Shown here in pieces: positions 15,530 through 23,346 of a DNA stretch of 26,141 bases; within the stretch, counting starts at the first letter, position 1, and each line of letters begins with the position of its first letter. The translations under genes and the position numbers were made by a program. The stretch comes from JBBTCJ01 sp038043285 (GTDB lineage: Bacteria; Planctomycetota; Phycisphaerae; UBA1845), in contig JBBTCJ010000188.1 in the NCBI GenBank assembly GCA_038043285.1, positions 1 through 26,141 of the forward strand. The letters run 5' to 3'. The notes beneath the pieces are model-generated. The model saw nothing but the letters and a program-made list of their open reading frames with translations, did not search any database and was not told the origin of the DNA.

Positions 15530-17239
15530 ATGAATCGCCTGGCAGTTGCGAGCGCGGTAACGTGGATGTTCGCCGTGAGCGGGCCGATTCAGGCCGCGCC
15601 GCTGGCGACGTCATTTACCTACCAAGGACAACTCAAGCAGGGCGGCGCGCCGTACAATGGACCGGCCGACATGAATTTCACGTTGTGGACCGCGGCGACC
15701 GCCGGTTCTCAAGTCGGGCCGTTCCGGGGTTTTATCGGTATCGCCGTGGTCAATGGGTTGTTCACCGTGGACCTTGACTTCACCGCCGCATCCTATGCCG
15801 CAGGCGAAGCCCGTTTCCTCCAGGTGGAAGTTAAAGTGCCCTCCGGGCCCGGCGGTACGTTCACCCCGCTCGTGCCGCGGCAAGCGCTCAATCCCACTCC
15901 CTACGCCGTTCGAGCATTGAGCGCTAACTCCCTCGACGCCGCCGACGGCAGTCCCGCCGGCGTCGTCTTCGTGGACAACAACGGCAACGTCGGCGTCGGA
16001 ACGACCACGCCTGAAAGCAAGCTCCACGTTCACAAAGCCACCGCAGGTACGGTGACCGCTGACACCAATTCCATGGCCGTCTTCGAGAACAGCACCAACG
16101 GGTATGTGACCATTCTTACCCCGGACGCCAGCGAACGCGGCCTGCTCTTCGGCGAGCCGAGCAACAGCGCCGCAGGCGGGATGATGTACAACAGCGGGGG
16201 AACCCCGGACGGCTTGCAGTTTCGTACCAACGGCAATGTGACGCGTATGTCCATCGACAACGGGGGGAATGTGGGCATCGGAACCGCCGACGCCGCGACG
16301 CCGCTGGAAGTCGCCATGAGCGATAAACGTCTCCAAATCCGCCTCGACGGCGGATTGGTCCCCGGAATCAACCTCGCGGGCAGCGGCGGCAACCTGGGCA
16401 TTCTCCGCATTCGTAACGCCATCGAGATGTGGCCTGACGATGCGGGATCGCGCCCCGGCAAAATCGCCCTCGCCAACGCCGCGGCCACGGCATTCACGAT
16501 CGCGCTCGACGGAGGCAACGGCAACGCGAGCTTCACGGGAAACCTCTCGTTCGGTTCGGCCACGCGGCAAATGCTCAACCTGTGGACGAGCGAGTACGGA
16601 ATTGGCGTGCAGGGTTACACCGAATACTTCCGGAGCGATGGAGGATTCGCTTGGTTCAACAAGGGCTCGCATAACGACAACACAAACAACCCCGGAGCAG
16701 GCGGCAGCGTGCTCATGGTGCTGAACTCTTCGGGCAACCTGGGGGTCGGCACGACGAGTCCGCTGGCGAAGCTGGACGTGAACGGGCGCACGCGAACGAA
16801 ATCGCTGGAGATCACAGGCGGGGCGGACCTGGCTGAGCCGTTCGTCATTCCCGGCGATGTCGAACCGGGAGCCGTCGTGGTCATCGATGCCGATCGCCCG
16901 GGGCAGTTAAAGGTCGCGTATGAGCCGTTCGACCGCAAGGTCGCGGGAATTGTCAGCGGAGCCAACGGTCTGCCCGCGGGCATGGTGCTTCGCGGCGAGG
17001 GCCGCAGCGACGCGGATGGGGGGCACCTCGTAGCCATGACCGGTCGAGCGTGGTGCAAGTGCGACGCCTCCTTCGGCGCCATTCGTGCCGGTGATCTGCT
17101 CACCACCAGCGCCAACCCGGGGCACGCCATGCGCATCGCCGATGATGCCGACGCGCCGCGCGGGTCGATCATCGGCAAGGCGATGACGGTTCTGGAAAAC
17201 GGGCAAGGGCTGGTGCTGGTGCTGGTGGACTTGCAGTAA
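15530..17239 (+). CDS. Secreted tail-fibre-like protein with NVGIGT repeats and a peptidase-G2-like C-terminus
   Basis: This 569-residue protein has a signal peptide, MNRLAVASAVTWMFAVSGPIQA, cleaved before APLATSF. It has an N-terminal module (about 25-135) starting FTYQGQLKQGGAPYNGPADM. Spaced repeats resemble phage tail-fibre or trimeric adhesin shafts: GNVGVGTTTPESKLHV, GNVGIGTADAATPLEV and GNLGVGTTSPLAKLDV. The C-terminal about 130 residues (GADLAEPFVIPGDVEPGAVV, VAGIVSG, GDLLTTSANPGHAM, GSIIGKAM) resemble the C-terminal domain of phage neck-appendage and YomR-like proteins, which can self-cleave. Such proteins are abundant in planctomycetes as chromosomal, secreted proteins. No other phage genes are nearby, so it is unlikely to be a prophage part. 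The next gene starts 18 nt later, probably in the same transcript. Confidence 0.8.
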   Translation: MNRLAVASAVTWMFAVSGPIQAAPLATSFTYQGQLKQGGAPYNGPADMNFTLWTAATAGSQVGPFRGFIGIAVVNGLFTVDLDFTAASYAAGEARFLQVEVKVPSGPGGTFTPLVPRQALNPTPYAVRALSANSLDAADGSPAGVVFVDNNGNVGVGTTTPESKLHVHKATAGTVTADTNSMAVFENSTNGYVTILTPDASERGLLFGEPSNSAAGGMMYNSGGTPDGLQFRTNGNVTRMSIDNGGNVGIGTADAATPLEVAMSDKRLQIRLDGGLVPGINLAGSGGNLGILRIRNAIEMWPDDAGSRPGKIALANAAATAFTIALDGGNGNASFTGNLSFGSATRQMLNLWTSEYGIGVQGYTEYFRSDGGFAWFNKGSHNDNTNNPGAGGSVLMVLNSSGNLGVGTTSPLAKLDVNGRTRTKSLEITGGADLAEPFVIPGDVEPGAVVVIDADRPGQLKVAYEPFDRKVAGIVSGANGLPAGMVLRGEGRSDADGGHLVAMTGRAWCKCDASFGAIRAGDLLTTSANPGHAMRIADDADAPRGSIIGKAMTVLENGQGLVLVLVDLQ

Positions 17240-17257
17240 ACGGCGACGACAAAGAGC

Positions 17258-18922
17258 ATGTGTTCAATGCGTTGCAGACTGCCACATCTTGCGATGGTTC
17301 TGGTCGCGCTCGGCGCGCACGACGCCCACGCCCAGAACTGCATTCAGAATCCATGCCAGTCGGGTTGCTCGACACGATGCAATCTCGCTGTTTGCCCGGA
17401 GACGGCTTCGTGCGACCCGAACTGCGGCGGCAACCCGTGTGGGATACAATGCGCCTGCTGGGACGCCTGCTCGAGCACCGTCTGCAACCCGCTCTGTCCG
17501 CAGTTTAATGCTTGTTCTCCGAATTGCGTCGATCCGCATTGCACCCCCGGCTGTCCGGGCGGAAGCCTGTGCAATGACGGGTGCGTGGATGAGTGTAACC
17601 CGATTATCTGCCCGGGGAGTTACTGCGACACCGGCTGTCGGCCTGCGGCGAACTGCGATCCCCTTTGTGGAGGCAACCCATGCAATCCCGGATGTCCACT
17701 GGCCTGCGGTTGCCCGGGGAGCAATTGTTTCAACATCGAAATCGACTACATGGTTGACGCCGGCCATTCGCACAAACCCAACCAGGCGGAGATTGACGCG
17801 GTCAAGCAAATGTTCGCGTGTCAGGGTTACACGCTCAACGTGGAAATCAGCGACGCCCTGCCGCACTACAACGCGCTGGTCCGCGATCCGACTTGTCTGA
17901 TATTCTTTGAGTACGCCGCGGAGAACAGTTCCTTCGGAAGATTGAAACTCGATTACTATGACCACATGGGTCAACCGGGATGGCATTACGCGATCTTCGC
18001 GCACGACTACGAAGGGGCGAACTGTCAGGTGACGGGGAGTTCCGGTCTGGCTGAGAATCCGGGGAACGACCTGGTGGTGACGCTGGGGCAGTTCACGGGG
18101 AACGTGGGGACGGCGTTTGATCGTGCGTCGACGCTGGCTCACGAGTTCGGGCACAACCTCGGCCTGACTCACTGCGGCAACAACGATCCAGGCGGACTGT
18201 TCGAGGGGTCGTGCCTCAACGTGGGGAACTTCGTCCCCAACGTCGCCAGCATCATGGACTACTTCTATCAGCTTTCGGGCGTTCGCAGCAACATGCTCTG
18301 CCAGGGGTTAAGCTTTGCCGAGGCGGCGTTGTTCAAGGAAATGGACTACTCGCATGGTACGATGTGTCAGCTCAACGAATCCGCCCTGGATGAGCCGTTC
18401 GGCAGCGGCATGATGAGCGTCGATTGGGACTGTGGCGGAACGATCAGCGGCCTTCGCAGCCGAGACCTCAGCGGCAGCAGCAACGGGTGGTGTGGGGCCA
18501 ACGGCGGATTGCAGGTGCTCAACGACTACGACGAATGGGGGGCGATCGCCGCCAACTACGTCGTCGCGTCCGATTCCGATTACGTCAACATGCCGACGGT
18601 TGAGTGCATCACCGCCAGCGAAGTGCGGCAGAGGATCGTCGCCGGCGGATGCACCCCCTCCCAGCCGACACTGAGCACCGAGGCGTGCATCAACGCGGAC
18701 ATGTTCTACCTGCACCCGGCGGGAGGGGGTGGAGCCGACGGAACGTGCAGCGTGCCCTTCGGGAACATTCAGCAGGCCCACGACGCGGCCGCGAACGGAA
18801 GCGTGCTGTTCTTCCGCGCTGGGGATTACAGCCCCCCCGGACCGGTCCTGTTGACTAAGCCGATCAAGCTGTTCAGCACGCCGACGACGACCAACGCCAC
18901 GACGGTCATACAGCCGCCGTAA
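17258..18922 (+). CDS. Secreted metzincin zinc metalloprotease with Cys-rich N-terminus
   Basis: This 554-residue protein has a signal peptide ending near DAHAQ (the ATG at 17258 or 17267 both work; neither has a strong ribosome binding site). Residues about 26-160 contain roughly 30 cysteines in short Pro/Gly/Asn loops, with a near-duplicate CDPNCGGNPC / CDPLCGGNPC. The catalytic domain carries the metzincin zinc motif HEFGHNLGLTH (His295, Glu296, His299, His305), and a downstream SIMDYF is the Met-turn. The C-terminus, from ADMFYLHPAGGGGADG, looks like a short beta-helix-type module (PFGNIQQAHDAA, VLFFRAGDY) ending at TTVIQPP. It follows the tail-fibre-like gene by 18 nt and probably acts outside the cell. 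The substrate is unknown. Lys/Arg-poor loops and the Cys count suggest disulfides rather than metal binding. Confidence 0.85.
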   Translation: MCSMRCRLPHLAMVLVALGAHDAHAQNCIQNPCQSGCSTRCNLAVCPETASCDPNCGGNPCGIQCACWDACSSTVCNPLCPQFNACSPNCVDPHCTPGCPGGSLCNDGCVDECNPIICPGSYCDTGCRPAANCDPLCGGNPCNPGCPLACGCPGSNCFNIEIDYMVDAGHSHKPNQAEIDAVKQMFACQGYTLNVEISDALPHYNALVRDPTCLIFFEYAAENSSFGRLKLDYYDHMGQPGWHYAIFAHDYEGANCQVTGSSGLAENPGNDLVVTLGQFTGNVGTAFDRASTLAHEFGHNLGLTHCGNNDPGGLFEGSCLNVGNFVPNVASIMDYFYQLSGVRSNMLCQGLSFAEAALFKEMDYSHGTMCQLNESALDEPFGSGMMSVDWDCGGTISGLRSRDLSGSSNGWCGANGGLQVLNDYDEWGAIAANYVVASDSDYVNMPTVECITASEVRQRIVAGGCTPSQPTLSTEACINADMFYLHPAGGGGADGTCSVPFGNIQQAHDAAANGSVLFFRAGDYSPPGPVLLTKPIKLFSTPTTTNATTVIQPP

Positions 18923-18954
18923 TGTGGTGGAGCCCGGCGTCCCCAAACGAGCGC

Positions 18955-19359
18955 TCAGTTTTTCGACGCCTGCGTTCCGAGCAGTTGTTCGACGCGCTCG
19001 ACCAGGCGTTCCATGCGGAAGGGTTTGTTGAGGTAGCCGTCCACCCCGAGGCTCTCTGCCCAGACCTGGTGCCGCTTCCCGGCGTTGCCGGTAATCATGA
19101 TGACGAACGGTCGTTGACCCTTCTTCTTGTTGGGGCCCTTGAGCTTCTCGAGAACCAGGAACCCGCTCCGCTTGGGGAGCATGGCATCGAGGACGATCAG
19201 GTCGGGGTTGAGTCGCTCGGCGGCTTCGACGGCGGCATTCCCGTCGGCCGCAGTCTCGATGGCGGCCCCGGAGCCGTCCAGCACGGTTTTCAGGGCCGTG
19301 ACCATGTCGGGATCGTCATCGACGATCAGAATGCTCTTACCCTCTAGTGATGTCGTCAC
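18955..19359 (-). CDS. CheY-like single-domain response regulator
   Basis: This 134-residue protein is a receiver domain only. It has acidic residues Asp14-16 in ILIVDDDPDM, the phosphoacceptor Asp58 in LIVLDAMLP, Thr90 in VIMITGN and Lys112 in YLNKPF; all switch residues are present. A polybasic insertion, GPNKKKGQRP (75-84), lies in the loop before the beta-4 strand. The GTG start at 19359 is supported by GAGGAG about 9 nt upstream. There is no output domain, so it would act by protein contact. No histidine kinase is adjacent, so its partner is elsewhere. It converges on the metalloprotease gene with 32 bp between stops and probably has an independent promoter. Confidence 0.9.
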   Translation of the reverse strand: MTTSLEGKSILIVDDDPDMVTALKTVLDGSGAAIETAADGNAAVEAAERLNPDLIVLDAMLPKRSGFLVLEKLKGPNKKKGQRPFVIMITGNAGKRHQVWAESLGVDGYLNKPFRMERLVERVEQLLGTQASKN

Positions 19360-19748
19360 GGCCGTAATCTCCTCGATGGTCCGGGGCGCGCCGAGATGTC
19401 GCAGCCTTTGCCCGTCAAGGGAGTCTAGGGCGGCTGCGCACGCCGATCAAGTCCGGGTACCGTCGTCGCCACAGCCGCACCCACCTCTCGTCTGCCGCTT
19501 ATCGGCCATGGGCGGCGCCGGCCGGACAGCAGTCTGAGGTCGAAGACCCGGGCGGCGTCTGCGACCCGGTGTCGCGCGGGGTACGCTCCGCGGCGTATGA
19601 GGCTCGGCTCCGCGCGGAGGTTGCGCGGCGAGAATCACACCCCCTCGGAACGTCAGATGGGCACACTGGGGCAGGCCTTGGTACCAGAGAACGCCCGACG
19701 GCAACATCCCGTTTCCGCGATTCTGTTGGGGTTTCCTGGCCGCGTAGT

Positions 19749-19769
19749 CCCGGACCGTCGCGGTCCGGG
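19749..19769. repeat. Perfect 9-bp inverted repeat
   Basis: CCCGGACCG and CGGTCCGGG are separated by TCG. On the plus strand TTT follows, too short for a convincing terminator; on the minus strand no T tract follows. It could be a dispersed repeat or an RNA hairpin. Confidence 0.5.
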
Positions 19770-20021
19770 TTTCACGTTTCGGCGGCACACGCGGAGCTGT
19801 CGACGTCGGAACGGGATGCAGTCGCTTCCGACCGTGTGCAGCCTTCTGAACAGCGCGGTTTGCGCGACACGGCATATGCGGTGAAGCAGCCCGAATGGAT
19901 CATGGGATCGAGGGGCTTTGAGGATCTGGGAATCTGGCGAGGCGGTTGCCTGGGTTCTTTGGTTTCGCTCTTGCCGCCGCTCCGGAGCCGCCGCATAATC
20001 AGGGCGACGAACTTGAATGAC

Positions 20022-20050
20022 CCACAAAAGGCCGCGCCGGCTGCGCGGCC
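20022..20050 (-). terminator. Terminator-like hairpin on the minus strand
   Basis: On the minus strand GGCCGCGC-AGCCG-GCGCGGCC (8-bp stem, 5-nt loop) is followed by TTTTGTGG. No minus-strand gene precedes it, since the hydrogenase operon runs the other way. It may end antisense or a small transcript, or simply be a repeat. Confidence 0.45.
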
Positions 20051-20115
20051 ACGGTCGCCGCGAGACCTCGGCGCGGGGTTTCCGGCGGCAGCGGCGTTGA
20101 TGTTGGGGCACGGAT

Positions 20116-21291
20116 TTGCGCTCCGAACTTGCTGAAAAACAAGCAGGCATTGCAACGAGCGAAGGGAGCTCGCCACGCTTCGTGCTACAGCGCGGGGACT
20201 TCTCGAAAGTTCTCGATGTTTTGCTGACCGCGGGCCATCGGCTCGTCGGACCGACGGTGCGGGAGGGGGCGATCGTCTATGACGACATCTCTTCCGTCGA
20301 CGATCTTCCCGTCGGATGGACGGACGAACAGGAAGCGGGCGTCTATCGGTTGAAACGTCGCGGCGACGAAGCGCTGTTCGGTTACGTCGTCGGTCCACAC
20401 TCCTGGAAGAAGTATCTGTTCCCGCCGCAGGCATGTCTTTGGAAGGTTGAGCGCGAAGGCGATTCGTTGCGATTCGTCGAATCGTCGCGGGACGACACGC
20501 GATTCGCGTTCATCGGGGTTCGATCCTGCGAGCTTCACGCCATCGCCATTCAGGACAAGGTGTTCATGGAGGTGGATCCGCTGTACCGCGCGCGGCGCGA
20601 GCGGGCGTTCATCCTGGCGGTCAACTGCGGCCTGGCGGGGAAAACCTGCTTCTGCGCGTCGATGAACACCGGTCCTCGCGTGACGAGCGGGTTCGATCTG
20701 GCGCTGACCGAGGTTCTCTCCGAGGATCGGCACGTGTTCGTGGTCGAAGTGGGAACGCCGAAAGGCGAACAGATTCTGCGCCTGGTCCCCCACCGGTTGG
20801 CGCAGGGCGACGAGTGGAGCTCCGCCGAGTGCTCGGCGGCGGATGCGACCGCCCAGATGGGTCGCGCCATGGACACGACGAACATCAAGGAACTGCTCTA
20901 CCGCAATTACGATCATCCGCGATGGGACGACGTTGCGGGAAGATGCCTGACCTGCGCGAACTGCACGATGGTCTGTCCGACGTGCTTTTGCAGCACCGTC
21001 GAGGAAGTCACGGATTTGACGGCGGATCACGCGGAGCGCTGGCGCAAGTGGGATTCATGCTTCACCACGGAGTTCTCGTATCTTCACGGCGGGAGCGTGC
21101 GCTCCACGCCCAAGGCACGCTATCGGCAATGGATGACGCACAAGTTGGCGACGTGGATTGATCAATTCGGGACCTCCGGCTGCGTGGGATGCGGGCGGTG
21201 CATCACCTGGTGTCCCGTGGGGATCGACATCACGGTGGAGGCCGCGGCCATCCGATCAAGCGAGAAGGCTCATGGAAAAGGACACGATTGA
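20116..21291 (+). CDS. [NiFe]-hydrogenase group 3b beta subunit (4Fe-4S electron-transfer subunit)
   Basis: This protein (up to 391 residues) is the Fe-S beta subunit of sulfhydrogenase-type enzymes, linking the flavin subunit to the hydrogenase module. The family N-terminus is visible: RLVGPTVREGAIVYDDI and DDLPVGWTDEQEAGVYRL. Two ferredoxin-type clusters lie near the C-terminus: C277-x2-C280-x2-C283-x3-C287 (with Cys290 and 292), and C356-x2-C359-x2-C362-x3-C366 followed by Pro. A Cys-rich patch, CGLAGKTCFCASM, lies in mid-protein. The start is uncertain: the frame opens at TTG 20116 without a good ribosome binding site, while GTG 20182 has GGAG 13 nt upstream and sits where family members usually begin. 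It is the first gene of the operon and its end overlaps the next gene by 20 nt. Confidence 0.9.
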   Translation: MRSELAEKQAGIATSEGSSPRFVLQRGDFSKVLDVLLTAGHRLVGPTVREGAIVYDDISSVDDLPVGWTDEQEAGVYRLKRRGDEALFGYVVGPHSWKKYLFPPQACLWKVEREGDSLRFVESSRDDTRFAFIGVRSCELHAIAIQDKVFMEVDPLYRARRERAFILAVNCGLAGKTCFCASMNTGPRVTSGFDLALTEVLSEDRHVFVVEVGTPKGEQILRLVPHRLAQGDEWSSAECSAADATAQMGRAMDTTNIKELLYRNYDHPRWDDVAGRCLTCANCTMVCPTCFCSTVEEVTDLTADHAERWRKWDSCFTTEFSYLHGGSVRSTPKARYRQWMTHKLATWIDQFGTSGCVGCGRCITWCPVGIDITVEAAAIRSSEKAHGKGHD

Positions 21292-21745
21292 CGTCATCAT
21301 CGCGCAACATGCGTTCTTCTCGGGACTGCGCGAGGAATATCTGAAACTCATCGCCGGGTGCGGAAGGAACGTGCGGTTTAACGCCGGGGAGACCCTGTTC
21401 CGCGAGGGCGAGGAGGCTGACCAGTTCTACGCCATCCGCCACGGACGGGTGGCGATCGAGGTGCACGCCCCGGGTCGCGGGTCGGTGATGGTGCAGACCG
21501 TGGCGGAGGGGGAGCTGGTCGGTTGGTCGTGGTTGTTCCCGCCGTATCGCTGGCAGTTCGACGCGCGTTCACTGGAAGTGGTCCGGGCCACCGCGTTCGA
21601 CGGCGAATGTCTGCGAACGAAATGCGACGCCGATCCCGCCCTGGGATATGAACTGATGAAGCGGTTCGCCCAGGTGATGTCGCAGCGGCTTGAGGCGACG
21701 CGCCTTCAGCTATTGGACGTCTATGGACCGAATTCCTCCAGTTGA
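21272..21745 (+). CDS. Cyclic-nucleotide-binding-fold protein of the hydrogenase operon
   Basis: This 157-residue protein has one cNMP-binding (CRP N-terminal type) beta-barrel and no helix-turn-helix. The fold is visible in FFSGLREEYLKLIAGCGRNV, then GETLFREGEEADQFYAIRHGRVAIEV, and a C-terminal helix with LGYELMKRFAQVMSQRLEATR. The phosphate-binding cassette, normally FGE(L/M)-x6-7-RTA, reads VGWSWLFPPYRWQFDARSL here, so the ribose-binding Glu is absent and the Arg is displaced. It may not bind cAMP. It begins inside the beta gene and ends inside the gamma gene, so it is strictly cotranscribed. Similar genes occur, to my knowledge, in other bacterial group 3b operons, pointing to a structural or regulatory role in the complex rather than transcription control. 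Confidence 0.85.
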   Translation: MEKDTIDVIIAQHAFFSGLREEYLKLIAGCGRNVRFNAGETLFREGEEADQFYAIRHGRVAIEVHAPGRGSVMVQTVAEGELVGWSWLFPPYRWQFDARSLEVVRATAFDGECLRTKCDADPALGYELMKRFAQVMSQRLEATRLQLLDVYGPNSSS

Positions 21746-22571
21746 TCCCCGTCCGGCGGTTGTGCCGCGGGCGTTTCGCGTCCGCCGGAGCCGGCGCGAG
21801 CTTCCCGACACGGTAACGCTCGAGCTGGACCCTGCCGAGGGGCTTCCCCTGCCGTTCTCGGCGGGGCAGTTCAACATGTTGTACGTGCTGGGCGTGGGGG
21901 AAGCGCCGATTTCCATCAGTGGCAACCCCCTGGAGCCCGCGCCGTTGACGCACACGGTTCGTGCGGTCGGAGCGGTGTCGCGGGCGATCTGCGCTCTGAA
22001 ACGCGGGACGTCGCTCGGCGTTCGCGGACCGTTCGGCGCCGGCTGGCCGATGGACGAGGCGCGGGGGAGGGACGTGGTCATCGTCGCGGGCGGAATCGGG
22101 CTGGCCCCGCTGCGACCGGCGGTCTGCCAGATCATGGCCCAGCGCCAACACTACGGGAGAGTCTGTTTGCTCGTCGGCGCTCGAACGCCGAAGGATCTGC
22201 TGTACAGCGCCGAATTGATGCAATGGCGGGCAAGGTTTGACCTGGAGGTGCTGGTCACGGTGGACAGTGCGAGCAACGGTTGGCGCGGGCACGTCGGCGT
22301 GGTCACCACGCTGATCGACCAGGCGCGTTTTGACCCGGAGGAGGCCCTTGCGCTGGTGTGCGGACCGGAGGTGATGATGCGTTACACGATTTCGGCGCTG
22401 CAGCGCGTGGGGGTGGCTGAGGAGCACGTCTACTTGTCGGTGGAGCGGAACATGAAATGCGCCCTGGGATTTTGCGGACATTGCCAGCTGGGTCCGACGT
22501 TCGTATGCAAGGACGGTCCGGTGTTCCATTTGCCCGGCATCGCGCCGTTCTTGAAGGTTCGCGAGGTGTAG
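21723..22571 (+). CDS. [NiFe]-hydrogenase group 3b gamma subunit (FAD/NAD(P)-binding)
   Basis: This 282-residue protein of the ferredoxin-reductase / dihydroorotate-dehydrogenase-electron-transfer family exchanges electrons between NAD(P)H and the Fe-S chain. It has an FAD-binding barrel with FSAGQFNMLYVLGVGEAPIS and RGPFGAGWP. The nucleotide-binding motif is VVIVAGGIGLAPLRP (about 118-132), with VCGPEVMMR further on. A C-terminal [2Fe-2S] site reads C246-x4-C251-x2-C254-x7-C262, in CALGFCGHCQLGPTFVC. The ATG at 21723 overlaps the previous gene by 23 nt and matches the usual family length; the frame upstream to 21690 lacks similarity. NAD versus NADP preference cannot be decided from the sequence alone. 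Confidence 0.93.
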   Translation: MDRIPPVDPRPAVVPRAFRVRRSRRELPDTVTLELDPAEGLPLPFSAGQFNMLYVLGVGEAPISISGNPLEPAPLTHTVRAVGAVSRAICALKRGTSLGVRGPFGAGWPMDEARGRDVVIVAGGIGLAPLRPAVCQIMAQRQHYGRVCLLVGARTPKDLLYSAELMQWRARFDLEVLVTVDSASNGWRGHVGVVTTLIDQARFDPEEALALVCGPEVMMRYTISALQRVGVAEEHVYLSVERNMKCALGFCGHCQLGPTFVCKDGPVFHLPGIAPFLKVREV

Positions 22572-22572
22572 C

Positions 22573-23346
22573 GTGGCGACCAAGCCGAAACTCGCGGTGT
22601 GGAAGTTCGCCTCCTGCGACGGTTGCCAGCTGACCCTCCTGGATTGCGAGGACGAGCTGCTTGCCGTCGCCGCCACGGTGGAGATTGCCTACTTTCCGGA
22701 GGCGACGCGGGTGATGGCCAGGGGGCCTTTCGACGTCTCCCTGGTCGAGGGATCCATCACCACGCGGCACGACGCCGAGCGAATCCGCAAGGTGCGGGAG
22801 TCATCCAAGGTGTTGATTACCATCGGCGCGTGTGCGACCGCCGGCGGCATCCAGGCCCTGCGGAACTTCGGGGACGTCAAGGAGTTCACGTCCGTCGTCT
22901 ACGCCAAGCCGGAGTACATCCAGACCCTGGCAACGTCGACCGCGATCGCCGACCACGTTCGCGTCGATTTCGAGCTTCGGGGTTGTCCCATCAGCAAACA
23001 TCAGTTGATCGAATTGGTCAGCGCCTATCTGCACGGGCGGAAGCCCAACGTTCCCGCGCACAGCGTGTGCATGGAATGCAAGCGACGTGGAACGGTCTGC
23101 GTCATGGTGGCGCACGGCGAGGCGTGCCTGGGCCCGGTGACGCAGGCGGGGTGCAATGCACTGTGCCCCAGTTACGCACGAGCGTGCTACGCTTGTTTCG
23201 GACCCAAGGAGACGCCCAACACCGCGTCGCTCGCGGGGCGTTTGACGGTTCTGGGAGTCGAGAATCCCAGGTTGGTTCGGATGTTCCGCACCTTCAACGC
23301 CAACGCGGAGGCCTTCCGCAAGGAAAGCATGGCCCATGAGCGGTAG
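22573..23346 (+). CDS. [NiFe]-hydrogenase group 3b delta (small) subunit
   Basis: This 257-residue small subunit carries the Fe-S relay next to the NiFe site. The proximal cluster ligands are Cys15 and Cys18 in FASCDGCQLTLLD, the Cys of TIGACATAGG and the Cys of RGCPISKHQ. The C-terminal part holds further cluster cysteines in CMECKRRGTVC and in ACLGPVTQAGCNALCPSYARACYACFGP, giving the multi-cluster pattern of group 3 cytosolic enzymes. There is no twin-arginine signal, so it is cytoplasmic. The GTG start at 22573 has GAGG 6 nt upstream and lies 1 nt after the gamma stop; its end overlaps alpha by 11 nt. Confidence 0.94.
   Translation: MATKPKLAVWKFASCDGCQLTLLDCEDELLAVAATVEIAYFPEATRVMARGPFDVSLVEGSITTRHDAERIRKVRESSKVLITIGACATAGGIQALRNFGDVKEFTSVVYAKPEYIQTLATSTAIADHVRVDFELRGCPISKHQLIELVSAYLHGRKPNVPAHSVCMECKRRGTVCVMVAHGEACLGPVTQAGCNALCPSYARACYACFGPKETPNTASLAGRLTVLGVENPRLVRMFRTFNANAEAFRKESMAHER

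Larger units (their letters stand above)
19360..20115. other. 756-bp intergenic region with several palindromes, upstream of the hydrogenase operon
   Basis: No gene can be supported on either strand. The region holds a 12-bp perfect palindrome CTCCGCGCGGAG (19608-19619), a 9-bp stem-loop (19749-19769) and a terminator-like hairpin facing the minus strand (20030-20050). It should contain the promoter of the hydrogenase operon, but no clear sigma-54, sigma-70 or CRP-type site was recognised. Confidence 0.5.

Noticed and set aside
15516..15532. The 13-mer GAGGAGATTACGG before the start at 15530 recurs before the start at 19359
   Set aside because: Exact 13-mers are expected to recur by chance several times in a window of this size, and both copies simply contain a Shine-Dalgarno core.
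15611..16672. A 353-codon minus-strand frame
   Set aside because: Antisense to the tail-fibre-like gene, which has a signal peptide, ribosome binding site and recognisable repeats.
15530..17239. Prophage tail gene
   Set aside because: The protein has a signal peptide and no neighbouring phage structural, lysis or integrase genes; such proteins are common chromosomal products in planctomycetes.
19447..19875. A 142-codon minus-strand frame in the gap before the hydrogenase operon
   Set aside because: No ribosome binding site, low-complexity Arg/Pro-rich translation and overlap with palindromic repeats; not a supportable gene.
21378..22676. A 432-codon minus-strand frame
   Set aside because: Antisense to the cNMP and gamma-subunit genes; no motif; Arg/Pro-rich.
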